Assembly: GCA_002436065.1 (NCBI GenBank)
Contig: DIXP01000039.1
Location: 1 to 64,000, forward strand
Reading direction: 5' to 3'
Length of the DNA: 64,000 nt
Source of the DNA: Chloroflexi bacterium UBA6077
GTDB taxonomy: Bacteria; Chloroflexota; UBA6077
Below are positions 1-8,086 of this stretch, piece after piece. A program made the position numbers and the translations under genes. The notes below the pieces were generated by a model. It ran no database searches, was not told where the DNA came from, and saw nothing but the letters and a program-made list of their open reading frames with translations. Each line of letters starts with the position of its first letter. Positions within the stretch are counted from its first letter, which is position 1.

Positions 1-215
1 ACACTGCTGAAGCAGCAGAAGGGAAGGTGCGCCCGGTGTGGACTGTACTTCGGGGGGGGGACCTGCCCGAACTGTGTAGCGCGCGCCGGACCATCGTGAA
101 CGGCCTGCGCCACCAACAGGTACGGCAGTTAGTCCACCGTCGCTGCCATGAGGAACACGCGGCAGCCCCTCAGGCTGCTGCCAGTGGTGCTCGTGAAAAG
201 AGCCCGACTGATTGA
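1..215 (+). pseudogene. C-terminal HNH tail of group II intron-encoded protein, frameshifted
   Basis: Frame 1 starts with LLKQQKGRCARCGLYF, the usual entry to the HNH endonuclease tail of bacterial group II intron maturases. It then hits a stop at 97-99. After a run of G at 51-60 the match continues in frame 3 with GGDLPEL and ends with QLVHRRCHEEHAA, the normal end of this domain. The stop codon (213-215) abuts domain V, as is usual. The expected D-H-I and GG positions in the middle are not recognisable. The tail is therefore both frameshifted at a homopolymer and degenerate. The reverse transcriptase part is outside the window, so whether the intron is still mobile cannot be judged. Confidence 0.72.
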
Positions 216-216
216 G

Positions 217-289
217 GAGCCGGATACGTCGAAAGATGCAAGTCCGGTTTTGAAGGCAGGCGGGGGAAGGCGACTTCCCTCGCCTAGCC
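217..289 (+). ncRNA. Group II intron domains V and VI
   Basis: Domain V: 217-224 (with the AGC triad at 218-220) pairs with 243-250. The upper stem is capped by a GAAA tetraloop at 231-234, with a small 3' bulge near 239-242. Domain VI: 259-269 pairs with 274-284 around a GCGA loop, and GGC 255-257 pairs with GCC 287-289. This leaves A286 in a CTA context as the likely bulged branch-point adenosine. All of this is read directly from the bases; the domain names follow the known group II architecture. Confidence 0.83.
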
Positions 290-296
290 AGCAGTA

Positions 297-657
297 CCCG
301 GAGAAGAGCGGCGCGGAGATCCGCGAACTGGTCGAGATGTATGTCTCGGCGCCCTCGTCCAATCCCAGGACGCCGCCCCCACACACCACGGGGGGAGCGA
401 TCGACATCACCATACTGGGGCCGGATGGACCGCTGAACATGGGGCCCAACGGCCACCAGGCCGAGGCTGCTACCTCCTTCTACAGGGGGCGTATCGGGCC
501 GCCCACGGTTCACGACAACCGCCGTCTCCTGTACACTGTGATGGTCGAGGTCGGTTTCACCAACTATCCCCGAGAGTGGTGGCACTACGACTACGGAGAC
601 CAGTTCTGGGGTCACCTGTCCCAACGCGATGCCATCTATGGGCTCGCGGAGAAGTAG
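297..657 (+). CDS. D-alanyl-D-alanine dipeptidase (M15D, VanX/DdpX type), 3' exon
   Basis: A zinc dipeptidase that cleaves D-Ala-D-Ala, acting on peptidoglycan precursors or breakdown products. The frame carries the M15D zinc motif HTTGGAID (His, Asp ligands) and the catalytic/zinc motif EWWHY, with YDYGDQFWG after it, ending in DAIYGLAEK. The family is about 200 residues. Only the last ~120 are present because a group II intron precedes them, and the frame upstream of ~297 (148-296) is intron, not protein. The N-terminal exon must lie left of the window. The gene makes a full product only if the intron splices. A response-regulator start follows after two bases. Confidence 0.78.
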
Positions 658-659
658 CG

Positions 660-1358
660 ATGACTCAACCAACCCAGATCCTGCTGATCGAGGATGATCC
701 CGCAGTAGCTTGTGCACTCCAGGATGGCCTGCAGCGCGAGGGCTACCACGTCCAATGGAGTAACACAGGCGCCGAAGGGATCTCATATGCACTCGACCAC
801 CGCCCTCAGCTGGTCATTCTAGACGTGCGCCTGCCTGACGGTTCCGGTTTCGACTTCTGCCGGAAAATACGCGAACAGGGGCTGCGCCAGCCGATACTGA
901 TACTGACCGTACAACGAGACGAGATCGACAAGGTTCTGGGATTGGAGATGGGCGCTGACGACTACCTGGTCAAGCCTTACAGCCCCCGGGAGTTGCTTGC
1001 CCGAGTTCGTGCACTGCTTCGGAGAGCCTATGGGGACCTATCCAACGTCGAGTCAGACCTCCTCTACGCGGGTGACCTGGTCATTGATTGGCCACGAGGC
1101 CAGGTTCGTCGCGGCAACAAGCAATTGAACTTGACTCCCACCGAGTTTCGCCTCCTCGTCTACGTGGCTCGTAACGCGGGCCGTGCCTTGACTCGTAGCC
1201 AGATCCTGGAGGCCGTGTGGGGATATGACGCCAATCTGGAGGACGACCACACCGTCAACGTCCACATTCGAAGGCTGCGCGAGAAGATCGAGGTGGACGC
1301 ATCACGACCGGAGTTGATCCTGACCGTGCCCGGGATCGGCTACCGCTTTGCCGGGTAA
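660..1358 (+). CDS. OmpR/PhoB-family response regulator
   Basis: Two-component DNA-binding regulator of 232 residues. The receiver domain (about 4-120) has the acidic pair D12/D13, phospho-acceptor D55 in VILDVRLPD, T83 and K105 in LVKPY. The C-terminal winged helix (about 135-230) has TPTEFRLLVYVARN and HTVNVHIRRLREKIE and ends in GIGYRFAG. I chose ATG 660, two bases after the upstream stop, because the receiver begins at once (QILLIEDD). An upstream in-frame start would overlap the dipeptidase. It is followed after 42 bases by its likely partner kinase. The target genes are not evident. Confidence 0.92.
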   Translation: MTQPTQILLIEDDPAVACALQDGLQREGYHVQWSNTGAEGISYALDHRPQLVILDVRLPDGSGFDFCRKIREQGLRQPILILTVQRDEIDKVLGLEMGADDYLVKPYSPRELLARVRALLRRAYGDLSNVESDLLYAGDLVIDWPRGQVRRGNKQLNLTPTEFRLLVYVARNAGRALTRSQILEAVWGYDANLEDDHTVNVHIRRLREKIEVDASRPELILTVPGIGYRFAG

Positions 1359-1400
1359 GGCGTCGCCTATCCCACCTCTCTGTTAGCTAGGAGTCCACCT

Positions 1401-2984
1401 GTGAAGAAGATCTCCCTGCGCCGGCGGCTCGCCTTCACCTATGCCGCTGTCGCGCTGCTGACTGCCGCGGTTCTGGGTGCCGTTCTGCTCACCATCCTTC
1501 GTCTCTACTACGACCGGCAGGAATTGGAACAGATGGCCAACCAGGCCAGGAGCATCAGCGCGAATCTGGCCGAGTCGATGGGCTCTGGAACGATGAGGGA
1601 TCTCCCCGCGGGTGTAGTGCGGAGCGCCCTGCGGGCCGACGCCAGGGTCCGCCTGTTCGACGCCGATGGCGGGTTGCTGGCCGACTCGGGCGATTCCCGG
1701 GCCAGGGCAGAGCCCCGCGTCCCACCCGTCCCCTCGTTGGCTGATTCCGGCCTCGATAGCCGGGTTCGGGAGCCGCGACGCGCGCCCGGGGCGGTCGACG
1801 ATCTGTCGGACCGGCTCGATTACTACACCTACTACGGCCCCGTCTCCGGAACCCTTTACGGCCTCCCGGTGAGGTTGGCCGGCACGGGCATCTTGCAGAG
1901 GCTTGGTCTGGCCCGGGAGCAGCTTGGGCAGCTGTCGACCGATGTGCGCTCAGACCACACAGCAAGGGTACCGGTGTTAGGCGCGATGGCGTCGAACCCT
2001 GTCGGATGGGTGGAGGTCACCGCGGGGCCTTCCTATGGCCGGCAGATCGTCACAGTGGTGGCCTGGGCGTGGGTCTTGGCAAGTGGCGTTGCCGTCACGC
2101 TCGCCGCAGCCATAGGCTGGCTCGCCAGCAGACGCATCACCCAGCCGGTCTCGTCGTTGACGTCCGTGACGAGCCGGATGGCGGGGGGAGACCTGGCCGC
2201 TCGCGCGACCGTCGCCGGCGGTGATGAGATCGGGACTCTGGCGGCATCCTTCAACTCGATGGCCGAGCGGGTCGAGGAGACGGTGGCAGTCCTGCGCCGC
2301 TTTGTCGGTGACGCCGCTCACGAGATCCACACGCCGCTGACCGCGCTCCGAGCAAACCTGGCCCTCGCCATGGATGAGGATGATCCTGGCCACCACAGGC
2401 TCTTCCTGGAACGTGTTCGGGACCAGGCAAGGCGAATGGAAGAATTGACGAACGACCTCCTGGACCTCTCCCGACTGGAGGCTGGGCGGATTGAGATTCG
2501 CCGTCTTCCCTTGGACTTAGCCGCGACAGTTCGGGAGGTGAGCGAAGTCTATGCCTCCAGGGCAGAGCAGGCCGGTATCACCTTCTACATGGACCTGCCC
2601 AACTGGCCAGTAACGATCCTGGGAGACGAATCTCAAGTCCGCCGAGCCCTGGCGAACTTGCTGGACAACGCGGTCAAGTTCACGCCGGCGGATGGAGCTA
2701 TCCGCGTCGGACTGGCATCGAACGGCGTGCTGGTTGAAGTCTCCGTGGCGGACAGCGGCATAGGCATACCGCCTGAGGATCTGCCAAACCTCTTCAGCCG
2801 CTTTCGTCGTGGCCGCAATGCCTCTGTCTTCCCGGGAAGCGGCCTGGGGCTGGCTATCGTCAAGGCCATCATGGAGTACCATGGGGGGCAGGTATTGGCA
2901 CGAAGCCTTGATCCCGGAACAGTATTCACTTTGAGTTGGCCGTCAGGAGAGACGACTGCCGAAGAAGTCCCGACCCGGATGTGA
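1401..2984 (+). CDS. Membrane sensor histidine kinase (HAMP-HisKA-HATPase)
   Basis: 527-residue kinase from GTG 1401 with a TAGGAG ribosome site just upstream. Order of domains: TM1 (about 12-34), an extracytoplasmic sensor region of about 170 residues, TM2 (about 213-236), HAMP, HisKA with H307 in GDAAHEIHTPLTAL, then the ATPase domain with N box LANLLDNAVKF, G1 DSGIGIP and G2 GSGLGLAIV. The H box reads HEIHTPL rather than the common HELRTPL; the phosphorylatable histidine is kept. The sensor region has no motif I recognise, so the signal is unknown. It pairs with the response regulator immediately upstream. Confidence 0.93.
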   Translation: MKKISLRRRLAFTYAAVALLTAAVLGAVLLTILRLYYDRQELEQMANQARSISANLAESMGSGTMRDLPAGVVRSALRADARVRLFDADGGLLADSGDSRARAEPRVPPVPSLADSGLDSRVREPRRAPGAVDDLSDRLDYYTYYGPVSGTLYGLPVRLAGTGILQRLGLAREQLGQLSTDVRSDHTARVPVLGAMASNPVGWVEVTAGPSYGRQIVTVVAWAWVLASGVAVTLAAAIGWLASRRITQPVSSLTSVTSRMAGGDLAARATVAGGDEIGTLAASFNSMAERVEETVAVLRRFVGDAAHEIHTPLTALRANLALAMDEDDPGHHRLFLERVRDQARRMEELTNDLLDLSRLEAGRIEIRRLPLDLAATVREVSEVYASRAEQAGITFYMDLPNWPVTILGDESQVRRALANLLDNAVKFTPADGAIRVGLASNGVLVEVSVADSGIGIPPEDLPNLFSRFRRGRNASVFPGSGLGLAIVKAIMEYHGGQVLARSLDPGTVFTLSWPSGETTAEEVPTRM

Positions 2985-3349
2985 TCTTTAAGGATCGGCG
3001 GCTACTGCTGGCAGCCCTCCTCCACCTGGGGATACCCCAGGTGGAGGAGGGCGAGGCCCTCTCGCTCTTCGGCTATCAGAGCGGCCGGAGGCCGGAGACG
3101 GCCGAGATCGTCGTGCGCCGACACCATCTCGGATCCGCCTCCAACGACCTGGGCTTCGCCCGCACTCAGGCCGGTTACGTCCCCATCGTTTCGGAATACG
3201 ACCACCGCGCGCTGCAAGGAGGCCTGCTTCTCCCTAGGCTGCGCACTGCATACAACGAGCGGGTGGTGGAGGAGGTGAGGCGGCGGGTCCACGGAACGGC
3301 CAGGCGCGTGGTCGAGGGCAATCTCGTCAAGATCAGGACCCGATACTAG
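2981..3349 (+). CDS. DUF1257 (Ycf35-like) protein
   Basis: Recognised by GYQSGRRPETAEIVVRRHH followed by GSASNDLGF and VSEYD, the conserved core of DUF1257. The molecular function is unknown. In many bacteria the gene is next to a MoxR-like ATPase, DUF2997 and a radical-SAM activase, and two of these follow here. Usual members begin MSHF-T-I-T before the first helix. Here the frame enters directly at VIFKDRRLLLAAL, so about 8-10 N-terminal residues appear lost or replaced where the gene overlaps the kinase stop (GTG 2981 overlaps the terminal ATGTGA). An in-frame ATG at 2936 exists inside the kinase gene but adds residues unlike the family. Confidence 0.75.
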   Translation: MIFKDRRLLLAALLHLGIPQVEEGEALSLFGYQSGRRPETAEIVVRRHHLGSASNDLGFARTQAGYVPIVSEYDHRALQGGLLLPRLRTAYNERVVEEVRRRVHGTARRVVEGNLVKIRTRY

Positions 3350-3365
3350 CCGAAGGAGGTAGACC

Positions 3366-3566
3366 GTGCCCGAGATCAAGTTCACCCTGGACTTCGCGAC
3401 CGGCGAGTTGACCCTCCACGTGAAGGGCGTCGTCGGCCCGACCTGTGACGATGTCGCGAAGCTGGCCAAAGAGCTGCTCGGCGAACCGGGCCAGGAGCGG
3501 AACACCGCCGAGCACTACCAGCGGCTCCATGTGCACCCCCAGGCCCACTCGAAGATCGGGCGATGA
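3366..3566 (+). CDS. DUF2997 protein
   Basis: 66 residues starting MPEIKFTLDFATGELTLHV, then KGVVGPTCDDVAKLAKELLG, which matches the small DUF2997 family (beta-strand pair, then a conserved G-x-x-C and a helix). Function is unknown; it is habitually the neighbour of DUF1257. It has a strong ribosome site (GAAGGAGG) 6-12 bases before its start at 3366 and follows DUF1257 after 16 bases, so the two are co-transcribed. The last ~15 residues (from HYQRLHVHPQ) are not typical and may be read-through into decayed sequence. Confidence 0.72.
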   Translation: MPEIKFTLDFATGELTLHVKGVVGPTCDDVAKLAKELLGEPGQERNTAEHYQRLHVHPQAHSKIGR

Positions 3567-3649
3567 CCGATGATCCCCACTGAACGGGATGGGATCAGCC
3601 GTCTGAGAGTGGCAACGGACGCGCACAGTCCAGCAAGAGGAGACGGCGA

Positions 3650-4047
3650 ATGGCCGAAGTGACCTTCGTTCTCGACAGAGAAACAGGAAGGGGTATGCTG
3701 GAGGGATCCGAACGACTCTCCGGAGGATTGTTGCTGGCCCTGGTGCACGCTCTTCGACGACGCGGCTGTCCCCACATCCTGGTCTACACCGGCCACGGAT
3801 ACGAGGCCTCCTCGCACGTGCACGGTCGGAGCCCATGATCGGTGCAGTCCTAGAAGGCATCGATATGCTGATCGACGGGCCTTACGTCGAGGCCCTCGCA
3901 TCGAGCGCCGGACCCTGGACGGGAAGCGCTAACCAGCGGGTCATCGACATGGTCGCGACGCGCCTCACCCATGGGGTCAAGCTGGACTCCCAAATGGCAG
4001 GTGGTCCACATTTGGCGAATCCGAAGGCCCGATTGTTGGAGAAGTGA
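3650..4047 (+). pseudogene. Radical-SAM (NrdG-like) activase remnant, chimeric and frameshifted
   Basis: Frame 2 from ATG 3650 begins MAEVTFVLDRETG, like the start of another DUF2997-type protein. After a junction it continues SGGLLLALVHALRRRG and ILVYTGHGYE, the middle of single-cluster radical-SAM activases (normally SGGEP... then YTGY). At about 3804 the match moves to frame 1: LLARARSEPMIGAVLEGIDM, LIDGPYV and GPWTGSANQRVIDM, running to the stop at 4047. The N-terminal half with the CxxxCxxC cluster motif is missing. The gene is thus a deletion chimera with one frameshift and should be dead. Identification rests on recognition of the C-terminal motifs. Confidence 0.62.
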
Positions 4048-4113
4048 GAGCCACCAGGTGAACCAGCACAGACCCACGGCCGAGTGCTGCAACTGGCTTG
4101 AGTGTTAGATGTG

Positions 4114-4758
4114 TTAGAAATGTAGGTTGAACAGATGGAGGGTCTCCCGGAAATCTGGATCGTCAGGAAGAATCACCTCCGGGGGACCCGCCCGCCGGAA
4201 GGCAGCCCCTTCGAAGATCGCCCAGCAGTCCAGGTCATCGTCGAAGCGACTCGTGTAAGCAACTCCGTTGTACCCATGATCATAGGCCCACCGGGCTATG
4301 ACTCGGGTGAGGTTGCGGTTCAGACTTCGGACGGTGCTCACGTCCAGATCGGGCAGGCCGAGGTGGACAAGGGTATTGGCCAGCTCACCACGCAGCGCCT
4401 CACGGGTTCCGAACTCGCGCAGATCGAGCCATCTCTGGCCGTCTCTCAGGTAGAAGCGCCCGACACAACGTCTCACCCACCAGTCGCTGGGCACCACGGG
4501 AAGGAGAGAGAGGTCAGGAGCGCCAACTACGTTTCGGAGCTCTACCAGAGTTCCAGGGCTCGGCCGATACCGCGCTAGGGACTCTATGAAGGCCCCGATG
4601 CGCTGCTCTGCTGCGTACAGCGTGCGGAAGCGGCCGATCGGGTCGTCAAATCGACCGGCGCCAACGTATTGCAGCGACGGCCAGGCAAGGGGATCGGGGA
4701 GGTAGCCTATTCGGTACAACGGCTGCGACGGAGGGAGGGCCTCCGCGACGCCGATCAA
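4114..4758 (-). CDS. RES-domain toxin (NAD-degrading type)
   Basis: 214 residues with the RES-domain pattern: LYRIGY near the N-terminus, YVGAGRFDDP, FRTLYAAEQRIGAFIE, and WAYDHGYNGVAYTSRFDDD near the end. Characterised RES toxins consume NAD+. The conserved Arg, Tyr and Glu of that pocket plausibly correspond to R16, the Y/R around 32-38, and the Glu in YAAEQ. It starts at TTG 4758, overlapping the antitoxin stop by four bases (TTGA), the usual translational coupling of toxin-antitoxin pairs. The module sits in accessory DNA next to transposon debris. Confidence 0.83.
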   Translation of the reverse strand: MIGVAEALPPSQPLYRIGYLPDPLAWPSLQYVGAGRFDDPIGRFRTLYAAEQRIGAFIESLARYRPSPGTLVELRNVVGAPDLSLLPVVPSDWWVRRCVGRFYLRDGQRWLDLREFGTREALRGELANTLVHLGLPDLDVSTVRSLNRNLTRVIARWAYDHGYNGVAYTSRFDDDLDCWAIFEGAAFRRAGPPEVILPDDPDFRETLHLFNLHF

Positions 4759-5120
4759 GGGTTAGCCAGGAAGAAGCGCGCGGCTTGCAACACCTTCACG
4801 GGCTCCTTCGCCAGCATGAGCGCTGGGGATTCGTCGTCCAGCTCGGGGTTCATTCCGATGAACCAGGCCCTGACGGTGCCGGGAGACTCGGCGCTGAGCA
4901 GCAGCTGCGTGATCTGGAAGGCCAGGCGCAGCCTCTTCTCGGCCTCGGGGTGAGGGGTCTGCACGCCTCGCCCCCACCTGCCCACCGCCTTGGCGTCGCT
5001 TACACCCGCGATGACTGCTGTAAGGCGCTGCCCCAGGACATCTTGAAGGTATCGGACCACCGTCGGTAGATCAGTTCGAGTCGCCTGATTGTGTGCTGCC
5101 CGATCGAAGGCCAGGGCCAT
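4755..5120 (-). CDS. Xre/MbcA/ParS-type antitoxin
   Basis: 121 residues, partner of the RES toxin. The N-terminal half (DLPTVVRYLQDVLGQRLTAV, then AVGRWGRG) looks like the Xre-type helix-turn-helix. The C-terminal half (EKRLRLAFQITQLL ... TVRAWFIGMNP ... VLQAARFFLAN) is the toxin-binding domain. An open frame extends to 5186, but ATG 5120 has GGAGG six bases upstream and gives the normal family length, so I prefer it. The antitoxin probably represses its own promoter just upstream. Confidence 0.83.
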   Translation of the reverse strand: MALAFDRAAHNQATRTDLPTVVRYLQDVLGQRLTAVIAGVSDAKAVGRWGRGVQTPHPEAEKRLRLAFQITQLLLSAESPGTVRAWFIGMNPELDDESPALMLAKEPVKVLQAARFFLANP

Positions 5121-5152
5121 AACCGCCTCCGCACGTTGGATCTCTGCCAGGT

Positions 5153-5182
5153 ATGTTACCGCAAATACAACCCGAAACGCAA
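5153..5182 (-). promoter_or_regulatory. Candidate promoter of the RES/Xre module
   Basis: Reading leftward, TTGCGT (5177-5182) and TAACAT (5153-5158) are separated by 18 bases and lie 33 bases before the antitoxin start. Similarity to the sigma-70 consensus is moderate only. Confidence 0.35.
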
Positions 5183-5284
5183 CCACTCTGACTTACTGAC
5201 TTGGGTGCGACCCAGGTTTCCGGGTAGCCCTTGGGGCGGGGTAGAATCTACACATAGTGATCCTTGAAGGCTGAGGTGTAGACG

Positions 5285-5515
5285 ATGGTGTCTGGGGAAA
5301 TGGAAGCTCGATGGCGAGCGTTAGCGGAAGAAGCGGTGGCAGGGATGAAGGAGTGGCGCCAGCAGCATCCCAAGGCGACCCTGGTGCAGATAGAGAGGGC
5401 GTTGGACGAGCGGCTGATGAAGGTACGAGCTCGGATGCTGGAGGATGCCGCCCAGGTGAGTGCAGCAGCAGATATTGCTGGGGCTAAGAAGGGGGAACGG
5501 CCGGTCTGTGTCAGT
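5285..5515 (+). pseudogene. Transposase N-terminal remnant (ISKra4-like)
   Basis: MVSGEMEARWRALAEEAVAG followed by QQHPKATLVQIERALDERL and RARMLEDAAQVSAAADIAG is the start of a transposase type I associate with ISKra4-family elements. After ERPVC the sequence should enter the zinc-ribbon and catalytic part. Instead the frame (to 5659) turns into unrelated Ser/Arg/Thr-rich sequence. Only about 77 residues of a roughly 400-residue protein remain, and no terminal inverted repeats are evident, so this is transposon debris. The family name is from memory of the N-terminal motif and less certain than the call as a transposase fragment. Confidence 0.6.
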
Positions 5516-5659
5516 GACCGCCCTAATACGACTTTGGCGTCTCCGCAGGCAGGCGTGAGAGAAGCTAAAGCCGCTAACGCGAAGCGCACTTGGTCTGGCG
5601 GCAGATCCCGCCAAAGTAATGCCACTGCCAGTCGCCGGAATTTCGAGGCGCCAAAGTAG

Positions 5660-6139
5660 TAATAGCCTGGTATTAAGCAATTTCCTCTGATCGGTCATGG
5701 AATGCGAGATCGATTACCGATGAGAGTGTGGGGCCAATAGGCCATTAACCCATATACCCCACTATGCCTGTTTGATGACTTGCCAGCCAATGGGGAGACA
5801 GTAATCCAATAGGTCGAGACCGCAGACTGAGGCAGAAGAGAGCGTAGGTTCATGTGCCCTCAGTGCGAGCCCCGCATATGAGAATGGCTCTCCTCCATAT
5901 GCCTCAGGATTGCCTCGATGTTGGTTGACGCTGCTCCAGCCAAGGTACTAAGATGAGCCCCTGAGCGACCCGCCGCACCGGCAGGTCGGCGCCCCGAGGT
6001 CTCACTTCCCCTATCCAGCCAGGTGCTCAAGGTAGTGCTAGAGTCCGTTATGAACTACCGCAATCACGGTCTGGCTATAGGCTGGACCCGAGGCAGGTAA
6101 TACCAGGTTTTGGCTCTGCAGTAAGCGTCCTGATTCTGG
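5660..6139. other. Gene-free stretch
   Basis: About 480 bases with no convincing frame on either strand, lower GC than the flanks and no tRNA or riboswitch fold that I can see. It lies between the transposase remnant and a membrane-protein gene and may be decayed mobile DNA. Confidence 0.5.
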
Positions 6140-6167
6140 TTGGTAGCACGCTCTAGCCGGGTACTAT
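6140..6167 (+). promoter_or_regulatory. Candidate promoter for the 6201 gene
   Basis: TTGGTA (6140-6145) and TACTAT (6162-6167) with a 16-base spacer. Transcription would begin near 6175, giving a leader of about 26 bases with no evident ribosome site before ATG 6201. Confidence 0.38.
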
Positions 6168-6200
6168 TACCTAGGCCGCATGCCGTGATTTGATGGCACT

Positions 6201-7358
6201 ATGCAAGCTGACAGACGTTTGAAAGGCTATTGCCTCCTGGCGTGCGCGGTGATGCTAGCCGCTTTTGCCGCCACCATGGTCCCTCGCCCTCAGGATGGGT
6301 TCCGTGGTGTGATGCCTGATAGCGCGGACTACGTCTATGGCGCGGAAGCGCTGCTGCGTGGTGATTACACAGTCACCTACCCCTACAAGGCCTTCTTGGA
6401 AAATGGCGACGCAGTCACGTACGACCACCGCCGGGTTCCCCAGTACCCGCCCGGCATGTCGGCCTTGCTTACGCCGTTCGTCGCCCTCGGAGGATATGGT
6501 GGCGCTAATTGGCTCCCTTATCTGTCCGCTCTTGTACTCGGTGCCCTCCTAGTGTTCCTTGCCTTCCATCTTGAACGCCCCATCGCCGCCCCGCTTGCGC
6601 TTCTGTTCAGTCTGTTCAGCCCCGCCATTTTTAGTCTATCTATATATGTGATGAGCGACGTGCCTGCCGCAACCCTGGTTCTCGCAGTCGCCACCTTGCT
6701 GGTCATGGGAGGTAGGCGCTCTACTGTGGCTGTTGGTATTGCAGCCGGCTTCCTTCCCCTTCTGCGCATCGCCAGCCTGCCCCTTGTGCTCGCCGGGTTG
6801 CTCGTCGGTCAGGGACACCGCCTGGTTTACGCGCTCAGCGCGTTGCCCCTGCTTGCATTCCTTGCTGGCTGGCAGTGGTTAATCTATGGCTCACCGTTCA
6901 CCAGCGGTTACTTCGCGAATGACTATATTCAGATGCCAACGTCTGGCCTCTTCTCTCTCCAGTACGCTCTCAGTCCGTTCGCATACGACCTGGCTGACAT
7001 CAGCGGCCTGAACGCCGCCTGGCACTATCCAAATGCAGTGGCATACCTGTTCCAACTGGCCGGTCGTGATAACTTCCTCTGCCCGCCATTCGTTGGCGTG
7101 TTGGGTTTCGCCGCCCTTCTAGTTTACGCGCACCGTGGAGACGCAACTGGGATCTTTGCACGCTTCGCTCTTGCGGTTGTCATCTTCTCTTATCTGACCT
7201 ACGTTTTCTACTACTATCAAAGCGGCCGCTTTTTTCTACCGGCAGCCACGTTGCTCAACGCCGCCGCTAGCTTTGGCCTCGTTGATGTCGTTGCTCGCTT
7301 CGCAACGCAGCGCAACTTGGCTGCGTTAGGCAGTGCAGAGAAAGCGACCAGCCATTGA
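6201..7358 (+). CDS. Polytopic membrane protein, GT-C glycosyltransferase-like
   Basis: 385 residues with about nine to ten hydrophobic segments. The first (about 9-27) is followed by an extracytoplasmic loop with MPDSADYVYGAEALLRGDY and VPQYPPGMSALL. Acidic residues in the first loop and a P-P-G motif before the next helices are typical of GT-C enzymes of the PMT/ArnT type, which move sugars from polyprenyl phosphates. Family members are usually 450-600 residues, so this one is short at the C-terminus. Acceptor and donor are unknown. It stands alone between accessory regions. Confidence 0.55.
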   Translation: MQADRRLKGYCLLACAVMLAAFAATMVPRPQDGFRGVMPDSADYVYGAEALLRGDYTVTYPYKAFLENGDAVTYDHRRVPQYPPGMSALLTPFVALGGYGGANWLPYLSALVLGALLVFLAFHLERPIAAPLALLFSLFSPAIFSLSIYVMSDVPAATLVLAVATLLVMGGRRSTVAVGIAAGFLPLLRIASLPLVLAGLLVGQGHRLVYALSALPLLAFLAGWQWLIYGSPFTSGYFANDYIQMPTSGLFSLQYALSPFAYDLADISGLNAAWHYPNAVAYLFQLAGRDNFLCPPFVGVLGFAALLVYAHRGDATGIFARFALAVVIFSYLTYVFYYYQSGRFFLPAATLLNAAASFGLVDVVARFATQRNLAALGSAEKATSH

Positions 7359-7492
7359 TGACCGGGCACGGTGGATGGCGCAGGGAATTACCACCGACAG
7401 GCGCATGCTTATCCGTCAACGAGGCGCGCCCGCGCTTTCCTCGCCCGCTAGCGTGTATCCTAAACTGCTTCTAGGACCACTTCTTTGTGCCC

Positions 7493-8032
7493 TCAGAGCG
7501 CGCTGGAGTCCGACGCTTCCCCTGGCGAGTCGCAGGCGGCTGCCACCAACTCCCGCGCTATCCTCGCTAGGGACAGCCCCAGCCTGATGGCCAGGTCCAC
7601 CGATTCGCCGGACAGGCACGCCAGCGGCATCGTCACTTTGGCCAGCATCATCCGGTGCTCGAACCCCTGGTAGGGCATAATCAACACCTCCCACCCAGCC
7701 ACGTCCGCAGGAGCCGCTCCCAACTCCTCCACGATTCTCTCCAGGCCAACTGAGCCCGGGACCAGCGCGCCGTTGACTTCTGCCAGCATCTCCTGGAGTC
7801 GGTCTGTCGGAACGAGGTCGAGCGCTGGTGACGAGGCCGTGGAGTTGACCTGCAACTGGTCGGCGTCGGCGGGCACGTGCAGGTGGACATAGCTCGTCTC
7901 GCCGTGGAGTTCGCCCCTGAACGAGAAAGACGCTCGCCACTGCGGCCTGATCCTGGTGGTGGTGTCCTTGAAACCTTCTATTCCCGCAGTTGCCAGCGCA
8001 TTAGCGATTCTGGCCCGAATATCCTCACCCAC
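7493..8032 (-). CDS. Unrecognised protein
   Basis: 179 residues from GTG 8032, chosen because AAGGGGG lies five bases upstream; an open frame extends to ATG 8086 without a ribosome site. The protein alternates predicted strands and helices: an N-terminal helix (EDIRARIANALATAG), a strand-rich middle (WRASFSFRG, SYVHLHVPA), then helices ending in VDLAIRLGLSLARIARELVA. It has no signal peptide or membrane segment and only two cysteines. The layout vaguely recalls YbjN/Tir-chaperone folds but I see no diagnostic motif. It is monocistronic. Confidence 0.5.
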   Translation of the reverse strand: MGEDIRARIANALATAGIEGFKDTTTRIRPQWRASFSFRGELHGETSYVHLHVPADADQLQVNSTASSPALDLVPTDRLQEMLAEVNGALVPGSVGLERIVEELGAAPADVAGWEVLIMPYQGFEHRMMLAKVTMPLACLSGESVDLAIRLGLSLARIARELVAAACDSPGEASDSSAL

Positions 8033-8086
8033 GGCTACCCCCTTCTGACTACCGAGACGATTGTCCTGTGAGAACCTGGGACACAT

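Larger units (their letters stand above)
1..297 (+). mobile_element. 3' part of a group II intron
   Basis: The left edge of the window lies inside a group II intron. It holds the end of the intron-encoded reverse transcriptase/HNH protein (1-215), then immediately a domain V hairpin (217-252) and a domain VI hairpin (255-289). The open frame that follows is the 3' part of a dipeptidase gene, so the intron interrupts a coding sequence. The exact 3' splice site cannot be fixed by eye and lies roughly at 293-297. The 5' part of the intron and the upstream exon are outside the window. Confidence 0.8.

Noticed and set aside
148..296. N-terminal extension of the dipeptidase frame
   Set aside because: These codons cover group II intron domains IV-VI and encode no dipeptidase sequence.
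1401..2984. HEIHTPL instead of HELRTPL in the sensor kinase H box
   Set aside because: The phosphorylatable His, the Glu after it and the Thr-Pro are kept; variation at the other positions is common and not evidence of inactivity.
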